From Brachyspira sp949287565 (lineage in GTDB: Bacteria > Spirochaetota > Brachyspiria > Brachyspirales > Brachyspiraceae), in NCBI RefSeq assembly GCF_036997615.1, contig NZ_JAWLQA010000008.1: 64,000 bases of DNA; one strand, 5' to 3'. Below are positions 36,101-43,897 of this stretch, piece after piece. Under the pieces are notes generated by a model. It made no database searches. It was given only the letters and a program-made list of their open reading frames with translations, and was not told the DNA's origin. A program made the position numbers and the translations under genes. Every line of letters begins with the position of its first letter. Positions within the stretch are counted from its first letter, which is position 1.

Positions 36101-36542
36101 ATCTATTAAAAGAATTTTTTATTTTGTTATCTATTTTTACTAAATCTTTGAAAATTAAATTATAGCATTTTAAAAAATCTATAAAAAAATGAATTCCTAT
36201 AATATTTTCTTTATTTTCAAAAATATAATAAAGAAATGCATTTTTTACAGACTCATCTAAATAATAAAATTTTATAATATTATAATTATTAGTTTCTCTA
36301 TACTCATAATTATTATGTATATAGAGAATAAGCAGTCTTTTATATGATTCTATTTCATCTTGCCTGCATTTACTTAAATCATTAATAAAAGCATCGAAAT
36401 CATTTCTATTCATTATAGAATGTACTCTTTCAGGCACTTTATCGGTTTTTAAATATACATAATCTTCAATACTTTGTCTAATCTCATCTGAAATATTTTT
36501 ATTATTTATAACTTTTTTTATATGACTTTCTATACTTCCCAT
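33174..36542 (-). CDS. Large DUF4132 protein
   Basis: 1122 residues with AAGGA before the ATG. The first ~700 residues are helical without recognisable repeats (no DUF285 here). The C-terminal third is the DUF4132 module: FAQKLIWGIYDDNNKLIESF, RYTEDGSFNTV, LIHPIELDNEILLKWKNQL and YDIAQPIEQL. It is followed by VNPYALMKFASSLDMKRGEV and ELNKRFVSSICGLV, which line up with YGAFKFFAKKYDM and ISKRFVYSFLVF in the DUF285 fusion proteins at 7158-19368. DUF4132 is best known from E. coli MolR-like proteins, whose biochemical role is not clear. Cytoplasmic; first gene of the operon with the TPR and helical-repeat genes. Confidence 0.8.
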   Translation of the reverse strand: MGSIESHIKKVINNKNISDEIRQSIEDYVYLKTDKVPERVHSIMNRNDFDAFINDLSKCRQDEIESYKRLLILYIHNNYEYRETNNYNIIKFYYLDESVKNAFLYYIFENKENIIGIHFFIDFLKCYNLIFKDLVKIDNKIKNSFNRFIEEIKNKNDDEIINEYKDYQIYCPLYILSQLIIHTKDKNLAYKLLSIISKIEDRENIIIRNILCSLFLIIDVSEEIKNKFVEILLNNKGSSALFMKDINVFYKSEYFIRYIIDVNYTSSDNRYNNVTLTYPFINELPQILQKIFYLFKSNSQNIKLELIESLYNEDKDNFYNMYRLYQESILLDYKNSNPQLKYNNMHFVDNCIDIYLLMSAFLFNKKETEIIDYNIVDRAVNFLFNFLDPLPACYHDYNDYKYLIHNIFEYHTYMLSLLYDYNDKAKNFINSTLYSYITINSFILARNYLYYERVFNIVKEIFTLNDKVNIIDIYLTYYIYTNAIYSADNKKKTLLNMYNITEIGNDYLEDIYKFIDDDKFIKKISKDINFTIHFLNTLYNKESKIENYKLVLKLLETSKSKEIKKTCIKILEKSESKVKNDVLHKLDKAKGEFETSLKSIIRIWDMSRFNESFEFENIEEINSHVDKYYNEVYEEKINKYNFIEKEISTILFKDKKTLVPLKVMKYIFTEYIALKEINKLIDIEKIINHFDTESFRNTLSNIYNEFVNLKYPIELKNIYILYCLYMDDEEVLKLKNEIDYLTNNARGALAAHIVQCMALNGNKLVLVMLDSISLKYKNNQVKNAAKTALENVSSILGISRDELIDKIIPNFDFDSKGQKTLSYGGEAQRTFTISINNDFSLSIKDNQNDKIIKSLPAPNTKDDKDTASKSKKELTELKKSIKNTVENQIIRLKKVLLNGRKWSYKGFKEVFVDNPLMNIFAQKLIWGIYDDNNKLIESFRYTEDGSFNTVYDEEYIFKDELKDKKNITLIHPIELDNEILLKWKNQLSDYDIAQPIEQLNMIYELPEEKDINKNLEIVYHDKKVNPYALMKFASSLDMKRGEVLDAGTFFEYNLKDEIAKIMFVIHFNYLMVGYVQEEDVDIERAVFYKLDEDNNFDFNCPSNPLELNKRFVSSICGLVKEL

Positions 36543-36574
36543 GATTTATCCTTATATAATTTGAATAATACAAA

Positions 36575-36603
36575 AATATATAATAAAACTATTTTTTAAT
36601 CAA
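36575..36603 (-). promoter_or_regulatory. Promoter of the DUF4132-TPR-helical repeat operon
   Basis: Minus-strand TTGATT (36598-36603) and TATATT (36575-36580) with a 17-base spacer; the leader would be about 25 bases and includes AAGGAT. Confidence 0.45.
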
Positions 36604-36694
36604 TTTTATTGTTATTCATATATGTTATAAGTGTTATTGATAGATTTGATTTATTGATATTTTATTGAAATTTAAAAGAATTATTTAAAAAAAT

Positions 36695-36790
36695 AAACCG
36701 CTTTTGTGGGATGAACAAAGCGGCTTATTACAAATATAGTTATTGGGGGGTAGTCCAATCAACTAAATATATTATCGGCCGCTTGGAAAT
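36695..36790. other. Structured, locally GC-rich non-coding segment
   Basis: Within the 658-base gap between divergent genes this stretch stands out. It contains the inverted repeat CCGCTTT...AAAGCGG (36698-36723), then ATTGG...CCAAT around a run of six G (36743-36761), then CGGCCG (36777-36782). No frame of useful length crosses it. It may encode a small RNA or be a regulatory site; strand unknown. Confidence 0.4.
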
Positions 36791-36912
36791 TAACTTTAAT
36801 ATTTTTATAAAAAATTTAGTAATTTTGAATTTATTTAAATTATTAACATATAATAAAATATATAATTTTTATTGATAAAAGTTTGAATTTGGAATAAAAA
36901 ATTTATTTTGTA

Positions 36913-36940
36913 TTGACATAAATATATAATATGTTAGAAT
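36913..36940 (+). promoter_or_regulatory. Promoter with no gene behind it
   Basis: TTGACA (36913-36918), a 16-base spacer and TAGAAT (36935-36940). The next gene starts 260 bases further on and has its own promoter, and an inverted repeat follows at 37033-37060, so this promoter may drive a short non-coding RNA. Confidence 0.45.
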
Positions 36941-36946
36941 ATACTA

Positions 36947-37062
36947 ACAAAAGAAAACCTATACCTAACAAAATAAAGCTCTTTGTATCTTTAATATGAT
37001 ACTATATTTTATAACCTTCATTTAATTAAATTTTATGCCCCCTAAAAATAGGGGGCATAAAA
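36947..37062 (+). ncRNA. Candidate small RNA ending in a strong hairpin
   Basis: The region from the predicted start near 36947 to the end of the inverted repeat (TTATGCCCCCTA, loop AAAA, TAGGGGGCATAA, 37033-37060) is about 115 bases with no start codon followed by a frame. The hairpin is 12 bp with a G/C core, very unlike the AT-rich flank. There is no T-run directly after it on the plus strand, so calling it a terminator is uncertain, and I do not recognise an RNA family. Confidence 0.3.
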
Positions 37063-37122
37063 AATAAATGCTTCCTTATATTAAAACCACATATAAAAAA
37101 ATATATAAAAAAATATTACTAT

Positions 37123-37150
37123 TTGACATTATAAATAATATTGCTATAAT
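37123..37150 (+). promoter_or_regulatory. Promoter of the RNase R gene
   Basis: Perfect TTGACA (37123-37128) and TATAAT (37145-37150), 16 bases apart, about 50 bases before the ATG at 37202. Confidence 0.6.
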
Positions 37151-37201
37151 AAAATAATATTGTTTATGTAGAATATTAATAATTGTTATGGGTAATTAAA
37201 A

Positions 37202-39202
37202 ATGAAAGTTATAAAATTGCTGAAAAGAATAAATAAAGAAAAAGAATTAGACATATCAGAATATAAAAATAAATATGTAGAAACTAAAAAAGATAAATTA
37301 CGTTTTGATAAAATGCTTCAGAAGTCCGTTTCTATGGGACTGGTAATGAAGAAATCTAATACTTTAAAACTCACTAATGAAGGAAAAATATATTTAGAAA
37401 GAGAATTAAAACAGATAACAAATAAAGAAAGAGATATATTAAAAGACAGAAAGTCAAAATCAAAAAATAAAAAAACTGATACAGGCAATAAAAAAACAAG
37501 CATTCCTAAACCAGAAATAAAAATTGATATTAACAATGCAAAGAAAGATGCTGAGATAATAGCAAAAGCATACAATGTGCCGACTGAATTTCCAAAAAAA
37601 TGTTTAGAAGAAGCTAAACTATTGCCAGACAGCATGGAAAATGTAGAATTAGAATTTGACAGAATAGATTTAAGAGATATAAGAACTGTAACAATAGACG
37701 GAGCAGATTCAAAAGATTTTGACGATGCTATCAGTATAGAAAAATTAAATGACGGTTATAAATTAGGTATTCATATTGCTGATGTTAGTCATTTTGTAGT
37801 AATGGGAAGTGCTTTAGATAGAGAGGCAAGAAAGAGAGGAAACAGCGTTTATTTAATAGATACAGTTTATCCAATGTTTCCGCATGAGCTTTCAAATGGA
37901 ATATGTTCTTTGAATGAAGGTGTAAGCAGATTCACAATGACAGTATTTGTAACGATAGATAATAAAGGCGATGTAAAAGAAAGTACTTTTCATAAAAGCG
38001 TTATAAAATCGAGCAGAAGATTAACTTATGATTATGCTCAAGATGTTTTGGACGGCATAGAACAAGATGAAGATTGGCTTGTAGAATTACTAAAAAATGC
38101 TGATGATGTAAAAAAAATACTTCTTCAAAAAAGAATAGACAATGGAAGTATAGAATTCAATCTTAATGAAACTCAAATAATATTGGATAAAGGCGGAAAT
38201 CCTAAAGACTTTTTCATTGGCGAGAGAAAAGAAACTCATAAAATAATAGAAGAATTAATGCTTATTGCCAACTGCGAAGTAGCTAAAAGATTAAAAAATA
38301 TAAAAGGCTCTATATACAGAGTGCATGACAGTCCTGATCAGGAAAAGCTAGACACATTCACAAGAATAGCATTTAATAGAGGATACAGAGTTACAAGAGA
38401 TGCAGACGGTAATTTAGATTTTCATTCATTTATAGAATCTATAATGGGAAAGCCAGACGAAAAATTACTTCTTACCCTACTCTTACGTTCTATGAAGCAG
38501 GCTATATACGATGTTAATAATATAGGACATTTCGGATTAGGTTTTGAATATTATACTCATTTTACTTCGCCAATAAGAAGATATACTGATTTACTTACTC
38601 ATAGACTTTTAAAGCAGGCATTAGAAGGAGTAAATAATTTAAAACCTACTATGCAGCAGTTTTATACTAATTCAGCTCAATGGTGCTCAAAGACTGAAAG
38701 AATAGCAGTTGAATGTGAAAGATCTTTAGACAAAGTAAAAGCTGCAAGATTTATGAAAGATAAGATAGGAAATGAATATAACGGAATAGTAAGCGGCGTT
38801 ACAAATTTCGGAATATTCGTTGAAATAGAAGACAGAGGAATTGAGGGCTTAATAAGATATGCTGTTTTAAAATCACATTACAGATATGATGAACATGAAC
38901 AGGCAGCCTACAGCGAAGAAGATGCTAAATGGTACACATTGGGTGACAGAATAAGAATAGTAGTTTATAAAGTTGACGTAAAAGAATTGTTCATTGACTT
39001 TATACCAGCAAGCGAATTTGATAATAGTTTCGATGATAGAGATATAATAGACAGCAGAGATTTTTTGAAGAAAAAGAAAAACAAAAAAGAAATATATTCA
39101 AGAAAATCTCATAAATCAAGCAAAGCAAGCAAGGATAAAAAAAGAAGTTCAAAAGACAGAATAAATAGAAAAGAAAGAAAAAAATCTAAAAAGAGAAGAT
39201 AA
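37202..39202 (+). CDS. rnr: Ribonuclease R (RNB family exoribonuclease)
   Basis: 666 residues. The N-terminal ~120 residues hold a winged-helix-like part and a Lys-rich linker; the RNB domain begins near residue 150 with RIDLRDIRTVTIDGADSKDF and carries the Mg-binding aspartate cluster DSKDFDDAISI. LGIHIADVSHFV and YTHFTSPIRRYTDLLTHRLL are further family signatures. An S1 RNA-binding domain follows (NEYNGIVSGVTNFGIFVEIE) and the last ~45 residues are a Lys/Ser/Arg-rich tail. It degrades structured RNA 3' to 5' in the cytoplasm. It is shorter than E. coli RNase R (813) because one cold-shock domain and part of the N-terminus are missing. Confidence 0.9.
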   Translation: MKVIKLLKRINKEKELDISEYKNKYVETKKDKLRFDKMLQKSVSMGLVMKKSNTLKLTNEGKIYLERELKQITNKERDILKDRKSKSKNKKTDTGNKKTSIPKPEIKIDINNAKKDAEIIAKAYNVPTEFPKKCLEEAKLLPDSMENVELEFDRIDLRDIRTVTIDGADSKDFDDAISIEKLNDGYKLGIHIADVSHFVVMGSALDREARKRGNSVYLIDTVYPMFPHELSNGICSLNEGVSRFTMTVFVTIDNKGDVKESTFHKSVIKSSRRLTYDYAQDVLDGIEQDEDWLVELLKNADDVKKILLQKRIDNGSIEFNLNETQIILDKGGNPKDFFIGERKETHKIIEELMLIANCEVAKRLKNIKGSIYRVHDSPDQEKLDTFTRIAFNRGYRVTRDADGNLDFHSFIESIMGKPDEKLLLTLLLRSMKQAIYDVNNIGHFGLGFEYYTHFTSPIRRYTDLLTHRLLKQALEGVNNLKPTMQQFYTNSAQWCSKTERIAVECERSLDKVKAARFMKDKIGNEYNGIVSGVTNFGIFVEIEDRGIEGLIRYAVLKSHYRYDEHEQAAYSEEDAKWYTLGDRIRIVVYKVDVKELFIDFIPASEFDNSFDDRDIIDSRDFLKKKKNKKEIYSRKSHKSSKASKDKKRSSKDRINRKERKKSKKRR

Positions 39203-39217
39203 TATTTAATCAATAAC

Positions 39218-39252
39218 AAAAGGCTTTCTTAAACTAATAAGGAAGCTTTTTT
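39218..39252 (+). terminator. Rho-independent terminator after rnr
   Basis: A 14-bp stem (39218-39231 with 39238-39251, two G-U pairs), a 6-base loop and a T-run of six. It comes 15 bases after the stop codon. Confidence 0.75.
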
Positions 39253-39274
39253 ATTTATATTAAAAAATGACAAC

Positions 39275-39302
39275 TTTACATTTATAATTAATTTAGTATA
39301 AT
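39275..39302 (+). promoter_or_regulatory. Promoter of Rpn-like gene, leaderless arrangement
   Basis: TTTACA (39275-39280) and TATAAT (39297-39302) are 16 bases apart, and exactly six bases (AGAGCT) separate the -10 box from the ATG at 39309. Confidence 0.65.
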
Positions 39303-39308
39303 AGAGCT

Positions 39309-40196
39309 ATGAGGAATATTAATGTTTTGAATGACTATTTTGTGAGATATTTATTCTCATCATCAGATAGTAATGCTATACTTCTTGACTTCATTAATTC
39401 AATAATGCTTGATTCTAATATGAAAACTTTCAGAGCAGTAGAAATACTTACACCTTTTAACTATAAAGAAAATTATGAAGATAAAGAAACTATTGTTGAT
39501 GTTAAATGCATAACTCAAAATGGAACAGTTGTTATAATAGAAATACAATTGCAAGGTAATTCAAGATTCCCAGAACGTATATTATATTATTGGGCATCAA
39601 ATTACAGTAAACTTTTAAAACAAGGAGAAAAATATGATGCTTTAACTCCTGTAATTAGCATAAATTTACTTAATTTCAATTTAGATGACAATGACTCTAT
39701 ACATTCCTGCTATATGATTTATGATAGTATTAATAAAAGATTATTAACAGACCATTTACAAATACATATATTAGAATTAAAAAAGTTTAAATATAATTCA
39801 TTAGAGCCTGATTTAAATTGCTGGCTTAAATTTTTCACAATGAAAGAAAAAGATGATAAGGAGGTTATTATGTCAGATTTAGTAAAAGAAAAACCTATAA
39901 TGGAAGAAGTACAGAAAAGATATAATAATTTTATTAAAGATAGATTAATGATGAATGAGTATGATAGAAGAGAAGCATATTTATACGGCAATCAAATAAT
40001 GCTTGAAGAAGAAAGAAGATTAGGAATAGAAGAAGGAATCAAACAAGGTATAGAACAAGGTATAGAACAAGGCATAGAACAAGGCGAAAAAAATAAAGCC
40101 ATATCTATGGCAAAAAACATGAAAGCCAGAGATATGGACATAAATCTCATAAGTGAATTAACAGGCTTGAGTATAGAAGAAATAAAAAAATTATGA
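39309..40196 (+). CDS. PD-(D/E)XK nuclease family transposase-like protein (Rpn type)
   Basis: 295 residues, intact. MRNINVLNDYFVRYLFSSSD opens it; the core is KETIVDVKCITQNGTVVIIEIQLQGN with the D...E-x-Q nuclease signature, then FPERILYYWASNYSKLL. The C-terminal half is helical. A 12-bp tandem repeat encodes GIEQG units (about four, 40047-40083), a stretch that varies in length between paralogues. The family includes E. coli RpnA-E, which stimulate RecA-independent recombination and cut DNA. The start codon coincides with the predicted transcription start, so the mRNA may be leaderless. The stop codon lies inside a hairpin element (40184-40243). Confidence 0.85.
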   Translation: MRNINVLNDYFVRYLFSSSDSNAILLDFINSIMLDSNMKTFRAVEILTPFNYKENYEDKETIVDVKCITQNGTVVIIEIQLQGNSRFPERILYYWASNYSKLLKQGEKYDALTPVISINLLNFNLDDNDSIHSCYMIYDSINKRLLTDHLQIHILELKKFKYNSLEPDLNCWLKFFTMKEKDDKEVIMSDLVKEKPIMEEVQKRYNNFIKDRLMMNEYDRREAYLYGNQIMLEEERRLGIEEGIKQGIEQGIEQGIEQGEKNKAISMAKNMKARDMDINLISELTGLSIEEIKKL

Positions 40197-40243
40197 GCAT
40201 ATAGCAAATTTATTTGCTATATATTTTCAGCGAATAATTTTTT
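40184..40243 (+). repeat. Hairpin element, copy a
   Basis: About 60 bases: AAAAAAATTATGAGC, inner stem ATATAGCAAA-TTTA-TTTGCTATAT, then AGCGAATAATTTTTTAT closing an outer stem. It includes the last codons and the stop of the Rpn-like gene. The T-run makes it a possible terminator. Confidence 0.65.
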
Positions 40244-40263
40244 ATGAATATGTATAAAGAAAT

Positions 40264-40324
40264 AAAAAACTTGTGAGCATCTGGCAAGTTCACTTGACAG
40301 ATGTTTTTAGTGAACAAGTTTTTT
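40264..40324 (+). repeat. Hairpin element, copy b
   Basis: Twenty bases after copy a and in the same orientation: AAAAAACTTGTGAGC, inner stem CATCTGGCAAG-TTCA-CTTGACAGATG (one mismatch), then AGTGAACAAGTTTTTT. Outer and inner stems differ in sequence from copy a but pair with themselves. The 10 bases before it also match the 3' codons of the gene. Confidence 0.65.
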
Positions 40325-40333
40325 AGTATAAAT

Positions 40334-40369
40334 AAAAAGGCTTCTCATAATACTATGAAAAGCCTTTTT
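40334..40369. terminator. Bidirectional terminator
   Basis: AAAAAGGCTT and AAGCCTTTTT-type arms (40334-40348 with 40354-40369) form a stem of about 14 bp. It serves the converging NHL/VWA gene and the Rpn-like gene. Confidence 0.7.
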
Positions 40370-40386
40370 GTTTATTATAAATTTTA

Positions 40387-42489
40387 TTATGGCACTACAT
40401 AACCAACTTCTTCTTCACCGTACATATCTCTAAACTGCACTTTAACATTCAAAGCCCTAAACTGTCCTGACTGAGCTAAATTTTTAAAGCTGTTATAGTA
40501 TATGAAATATCTTCCAAAATCTATATTCTTAATTTTATTAAGCTCATCAGGATAATTTATAGAATAATCAGCATTTATAATATAACCATAAGTATTTTTA
40601 GTCATTAAATCCAAGAAATAATTAGACTTATTTGTACCTATATAAACTTGGTTTAGTGATACGGCATTGTTCTTGGCAAAACTTGCCACATCATTAAAGT
40701 TCATCATATCAAATACCCTATCATCAGGACTAGTTACAGAAAAATGTATTATAGCAGTTTTCTTAAAGCTATTTCCTGAAAGTCTTATAGCTTCATAATA
40801 AGCATCATCCAAAGCAGATATTCCGCCTGTAAAATGGAAGTTATTAGCATTTTCAAGTATTCTTAAATTTCTCGCATCATAATTATCAGCCTTATAAACC
40901 TGATCATTATAATGTATAACTAAAACTTCATCATTATTAGTTAAGCTCATAGTAAAGTTACTAATTTCTTCCCTTATATTACTTTCATAAGCTTTAGCTG
41001 CAAGACTATCTTCTATTAAATATACAAATCTATATTCATGTAATTCAGGAGCATCATAAAAAGCAACTTTATGAGAAACACTTGAATTCTCTGTAACAAA
41101 GAAATTCTCAGGAGTCAATCCAATTACTGGATTCATAGCTCTATCCCTTACTGTAACAGAAGCTACAACAACAGGGAATCTATTTAAATATTCTCTGTCT
41201 ACAAATACATCCAAATTAGCGTAATACTCTTCTTTTCTAGTATATACATCTATTCTTCCTGACATAAAATCTGTCAAATATATATTACCATTAGGGCTTT
41301 CAGCAACAGATGTAGGAGTCACGGTATATCTCTCAGAATTATTAAATATAGTGAAATCAGATTCAACTATATCATAATAAAATACTTTACTTCCATCAGC
41401 TATATAAAGGTTTCCATCTCTGGCAAAAGATAAACCTCTAGGTTCATTAAATAAATTGTGTTTAATAGTTTGTATATAGTTTCCGCTCAAATCAAATTGC
41501 TGTATTCTTTTATTACCCATATCAGCAACATAAATATATTGATCATTAACAACTATACCAGCAGGAGAAAAGAATTCTCCATTATTTTCACCAAGCTTTC
41601 CAAAACTATATAAGAAATTTCCATCTACATCAAATATGACTATTCTATTATTTCCTGTATCAGAAACATATATATTACCTTCTTTATCAACTGCAACAGA
41701 AGAAGGTCCAAGAAGCTGACCGTTACTTACTCCAGTTACACCAATATTAGTAATATAATTATGATTAGAATCATATTTTAATATTTTATCTTTTTTAGTA
41801 TTTGCTATATATATGTATCCATTTGAATCTATATCAAAACCTCTAGGGTTTTCTAATTTTTCATAAGGATAAACTTTAGCCACAAACTGAAGCACATTTC
41901 TCCACCAACTAGTCTGCTGTTTTTCTAATCTTTTTCCATGAGCTATTTTGCCTATTAATCTTCCATTAATATCAAATTTTTTCAAAGAAGAATCACTATA
42001 ATCTAAAACATATAAACTTCCATCAGTCATTACTTTTATCTGTATAGGCTGATTTATATTTTTTCTAAAATTAAGATTAGTAGAGAATGCTTTTAGATAA
42101 ATGAAATTGCTTAAAGTATCTTCTTTTTCTTCATTAACATTTGCAGAATCATATTTGTTAATTTTAGAAAGTATTATAGGATCCTCATAACCCATTCTTG
42201 TAATATTAAGCCATTCATTAATAGCCAAAGACATATATCCGGCTTTATATAAAGACTTACTATACCAATATCTTATGAACTTATCAGTAGGATTTGTATT
42301 AAGAGAGTTTCTAAAACTAGCTATGGATGCATCATATCTTTCTTGATTATAATAATGCACCCCTCTCAATAACTCTCTGTATGAGTCATAAGTTTCTGTG
42401 TTTACATAATATGGAGTTTTGTCGAAAGTGTATGAAAGCGATATAGTCATTAAAAATAATACTATAACCGCTAGAAGTTTTATTCTCAT
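40387..42489 (-). CDS. Exported TPR / NHL-propeller / VWA-like protein
   Basis: 700 residues. A signal peptide (MRIKLLAVIVLFLMTISLSY) is followed by a short TPR region (residues ~35-110, GVHYYNQERYDASIASFRNS). Residues ~165-420 form NHL beta-propeller blades: GRLIGKIAHG, LENPRGFDIDSNGYIYIANT, LGPSSVAVDKEGNIYVSDTG, FSPAGIVVNDQYIYVADMGN. The C-terminal ~250 residues start VVVASVTVRDRAMNPVIGLT and continue like VWFA-related domains of the TIGR03436 type (FAKNNAVSLNQVYIG near the end), but the metal site DxSxS is not evident. It is probably periplasmic or outer-membrane facing and binds proteins. Transcribed towards a bidirectional terminator. Confidence 0.75.
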   Translation of the reverse strand: MRIKLLAVIVLFLMTISLSYTFDKTPYYVNTETYDSYRELLRGVHYYNQERYDASIASFRNSLNTNPTDKFIRYWYSKSLYKAGYMSLAINEWLNITRMGYEDPIILSKINKYDSANVNEEKEDTLSNFIYLKAFSTNLNFRKNINQPIQIKVMTDGSLYVLDYSDSSLKKFDINGRLIGKIAHGKRLEKQQTSWWRNVLQFVAKVYPYEKLENPRGFDIDSNGYIYIANTKKDKILKYDSNHNYITNIGVTGVSNGQLLGPSSVAVDKEGNIYVSDTGNNRIVIFDVDGNFLYSFGKLGENNGEFFSPAGIVVNDQYIYVADMGNKRIQQFDLSGNYIQTIKHNLFNEPRGLSFARDGNLYIADGSKVFYYDIVESDFTIFNNSERYTVTPTSVAESPNGNIYLTDFMSGRIDVYTRKEEYYANLDVFVDREYLNRFPVVVASVTVRDRAMNPVIGLTPENFFVTENSSVSHKVAFYDAPELHEYRFVYLIEDSLAAKAYESNIREEISNFTMSLTNNDEVLVIHYNDQVYKADNYDARNLRILENANNFHFTGGISALDDAYYEAIRLSGNSFKKTAIIHFSVTSPDDRVFDMMNFNDVASFAKNNAVSLNQVYIGTNKSNYFLDLMTKNTYGYIINADYSINYPDELNKIKNIDFGRYFIYYNSFKNLAQSGQFRALNVKVQFRDMYGEEEVGYVVP

Positions 42490-42539
42490 AAATCCTCTTT
42501 TATAGTTTGTGATATTTTTGCTTTATAATAGTGAACAAA

Positions 42540-42612
42540 AGCCCGCTATCGGGATCGAACCGACGACCCTCACCTTACCATGGTGATGCTCTACCTGCTG
42601 AGCTAAGCGGGC
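42540..42612 (-). tRNA. tRNA-Thr (GGT anticodon)
   Basis: The minus strand folds as a full cloverleaf: acceptor GCCCGCT/AGCGGGC, D arm GCTC...GAGC, anticodon stem TCACC/GGTGA with loop ATGGTAA (anticodon GGT), and T arm with GTTCGATCC-like loop. CCA is not encoded. It lies between the flagellar operon and the NHL/VWA gene. Confidence 0.92.
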
Positions 42613-42667
42613 AAATTTGTAAAATATTATAAAATTACAGAATAAAAAAGTCAAGTAATATGTTAAC

Positions 42668-43393
42668 TTACTTTATATATCCTATAATATTTTTAACATA
42701 GTTTTGAGTTTCCTCTATATTAGGAATTCTCTGTAATCTGTCTACCAAAGCAGGTCCGGCATTATAAGCAGATAAAGATAAATCGAGTCTTCCATTATAT
42801 CTGTTTAACATCTGTGATAAATATCTGCTTCCAGCCATTATATTAGTATATGGATCTTTAAGCATTTCTTTATCTGTAACACCTAAACCAACACCTGTTT
42901 GAGGCATTATTTGCATCAAACCAACAGCACCTTTATGACTAACAGCAGTAGGTACATAATTTGATTCCTGCTTTATAACTGCTTTTATCAAATTTTCAGG
43001 CAAAGAATATTTTTCAGCAGCCTCTTTAATTATATCATCATATTTAGTAGGGAAACTTTCTACTGAAGCTTTTTTATAAGCATTTATAGCCTTAGCAAAA
43101 TTATTTGTAGCACCATCATAAACGCCAAAAGATATATTTCCTTTAAAAGCATCTGAAGAAGTATCTCCGCTAATTACTTTTCCATTATCTAATTTTTTAT
43201 TTGTATCATTAACAATAGAACCATCAATATTATTTACTTTGTTTTCAGTATTATTTTCAGCCATAGCCTCATTTAAATGCTCTGCAAAAGGTTTAGTAGG
43301 AAGCTGAGTATTAATAGGAGCAAAACCTAATTTATTAAAAGTGTCCTGAATCTCACCTATTCTGGCATGTATTCTTTGTACAGACTCTATCAT
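42668..43393 (-). CDS. Lytic transglycosylase (SLT domain) at the end of the flagellar operon
   Basis: 241 residues from the ATG at 43393 with an AGAGG site; an upstream ATG at 43417 overlaps the fliJ stop and lacks one. The N-terminal ~100 residues are low complexity and start MIESVQRIHARIGEIQDTF. The SLT domain covers residues ~105-240 with IKQESNYVPTAVSHKGAVGL (catalytic Glu), MQIMPQTG, NIMAGSRYLSQML and LSAYNAGP. It cuts peptidoglycan glycan strands, presumably to let the rod pass the cell wall. No signal peptide is visible, so export might use the flagellar apparatus, as with FlgJ-type enzymes; this last point is inferred. It follows fliJ by 20 bases. Confidence 0.85.
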   Translation of the reverse strand: MIESVQRIHARIGEIQDTFNKLGFAPINTQLPTKPFAEHLNEAMAENNTENKVNNIDGSIVNDTNKKLDNGKVISGDTSSDAFKGNISFGVYDGATNNFAKAINAYKKASVESFPTKYDDIIKEAAEKYSLPENLIKAVIKQESNYVPTAVSHKGAVGLMQIMPQTGVGLGVTDKEMLKDPYTNIMAGSRYLSQMLNRYNGRLDLSLSAYNAGPALVDRLQRIPNIEETQNYVKNIIGYIK

Positions 43394-43413
43394 AATAATA
43401 CCTCTTAATTTTA

Positions 43414-43866
<453 letters not shown>

Positions 43867-43897
43867 AATATTACCAACAATTTATATTATCTTTTTT

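Noticed and set aside
37033..37060. Inverted repeat as a certain rho-independent terminator
   Set aside because: The stem is strong but no T-run follows it on either strand, so only a candidate RNA end is claimed.
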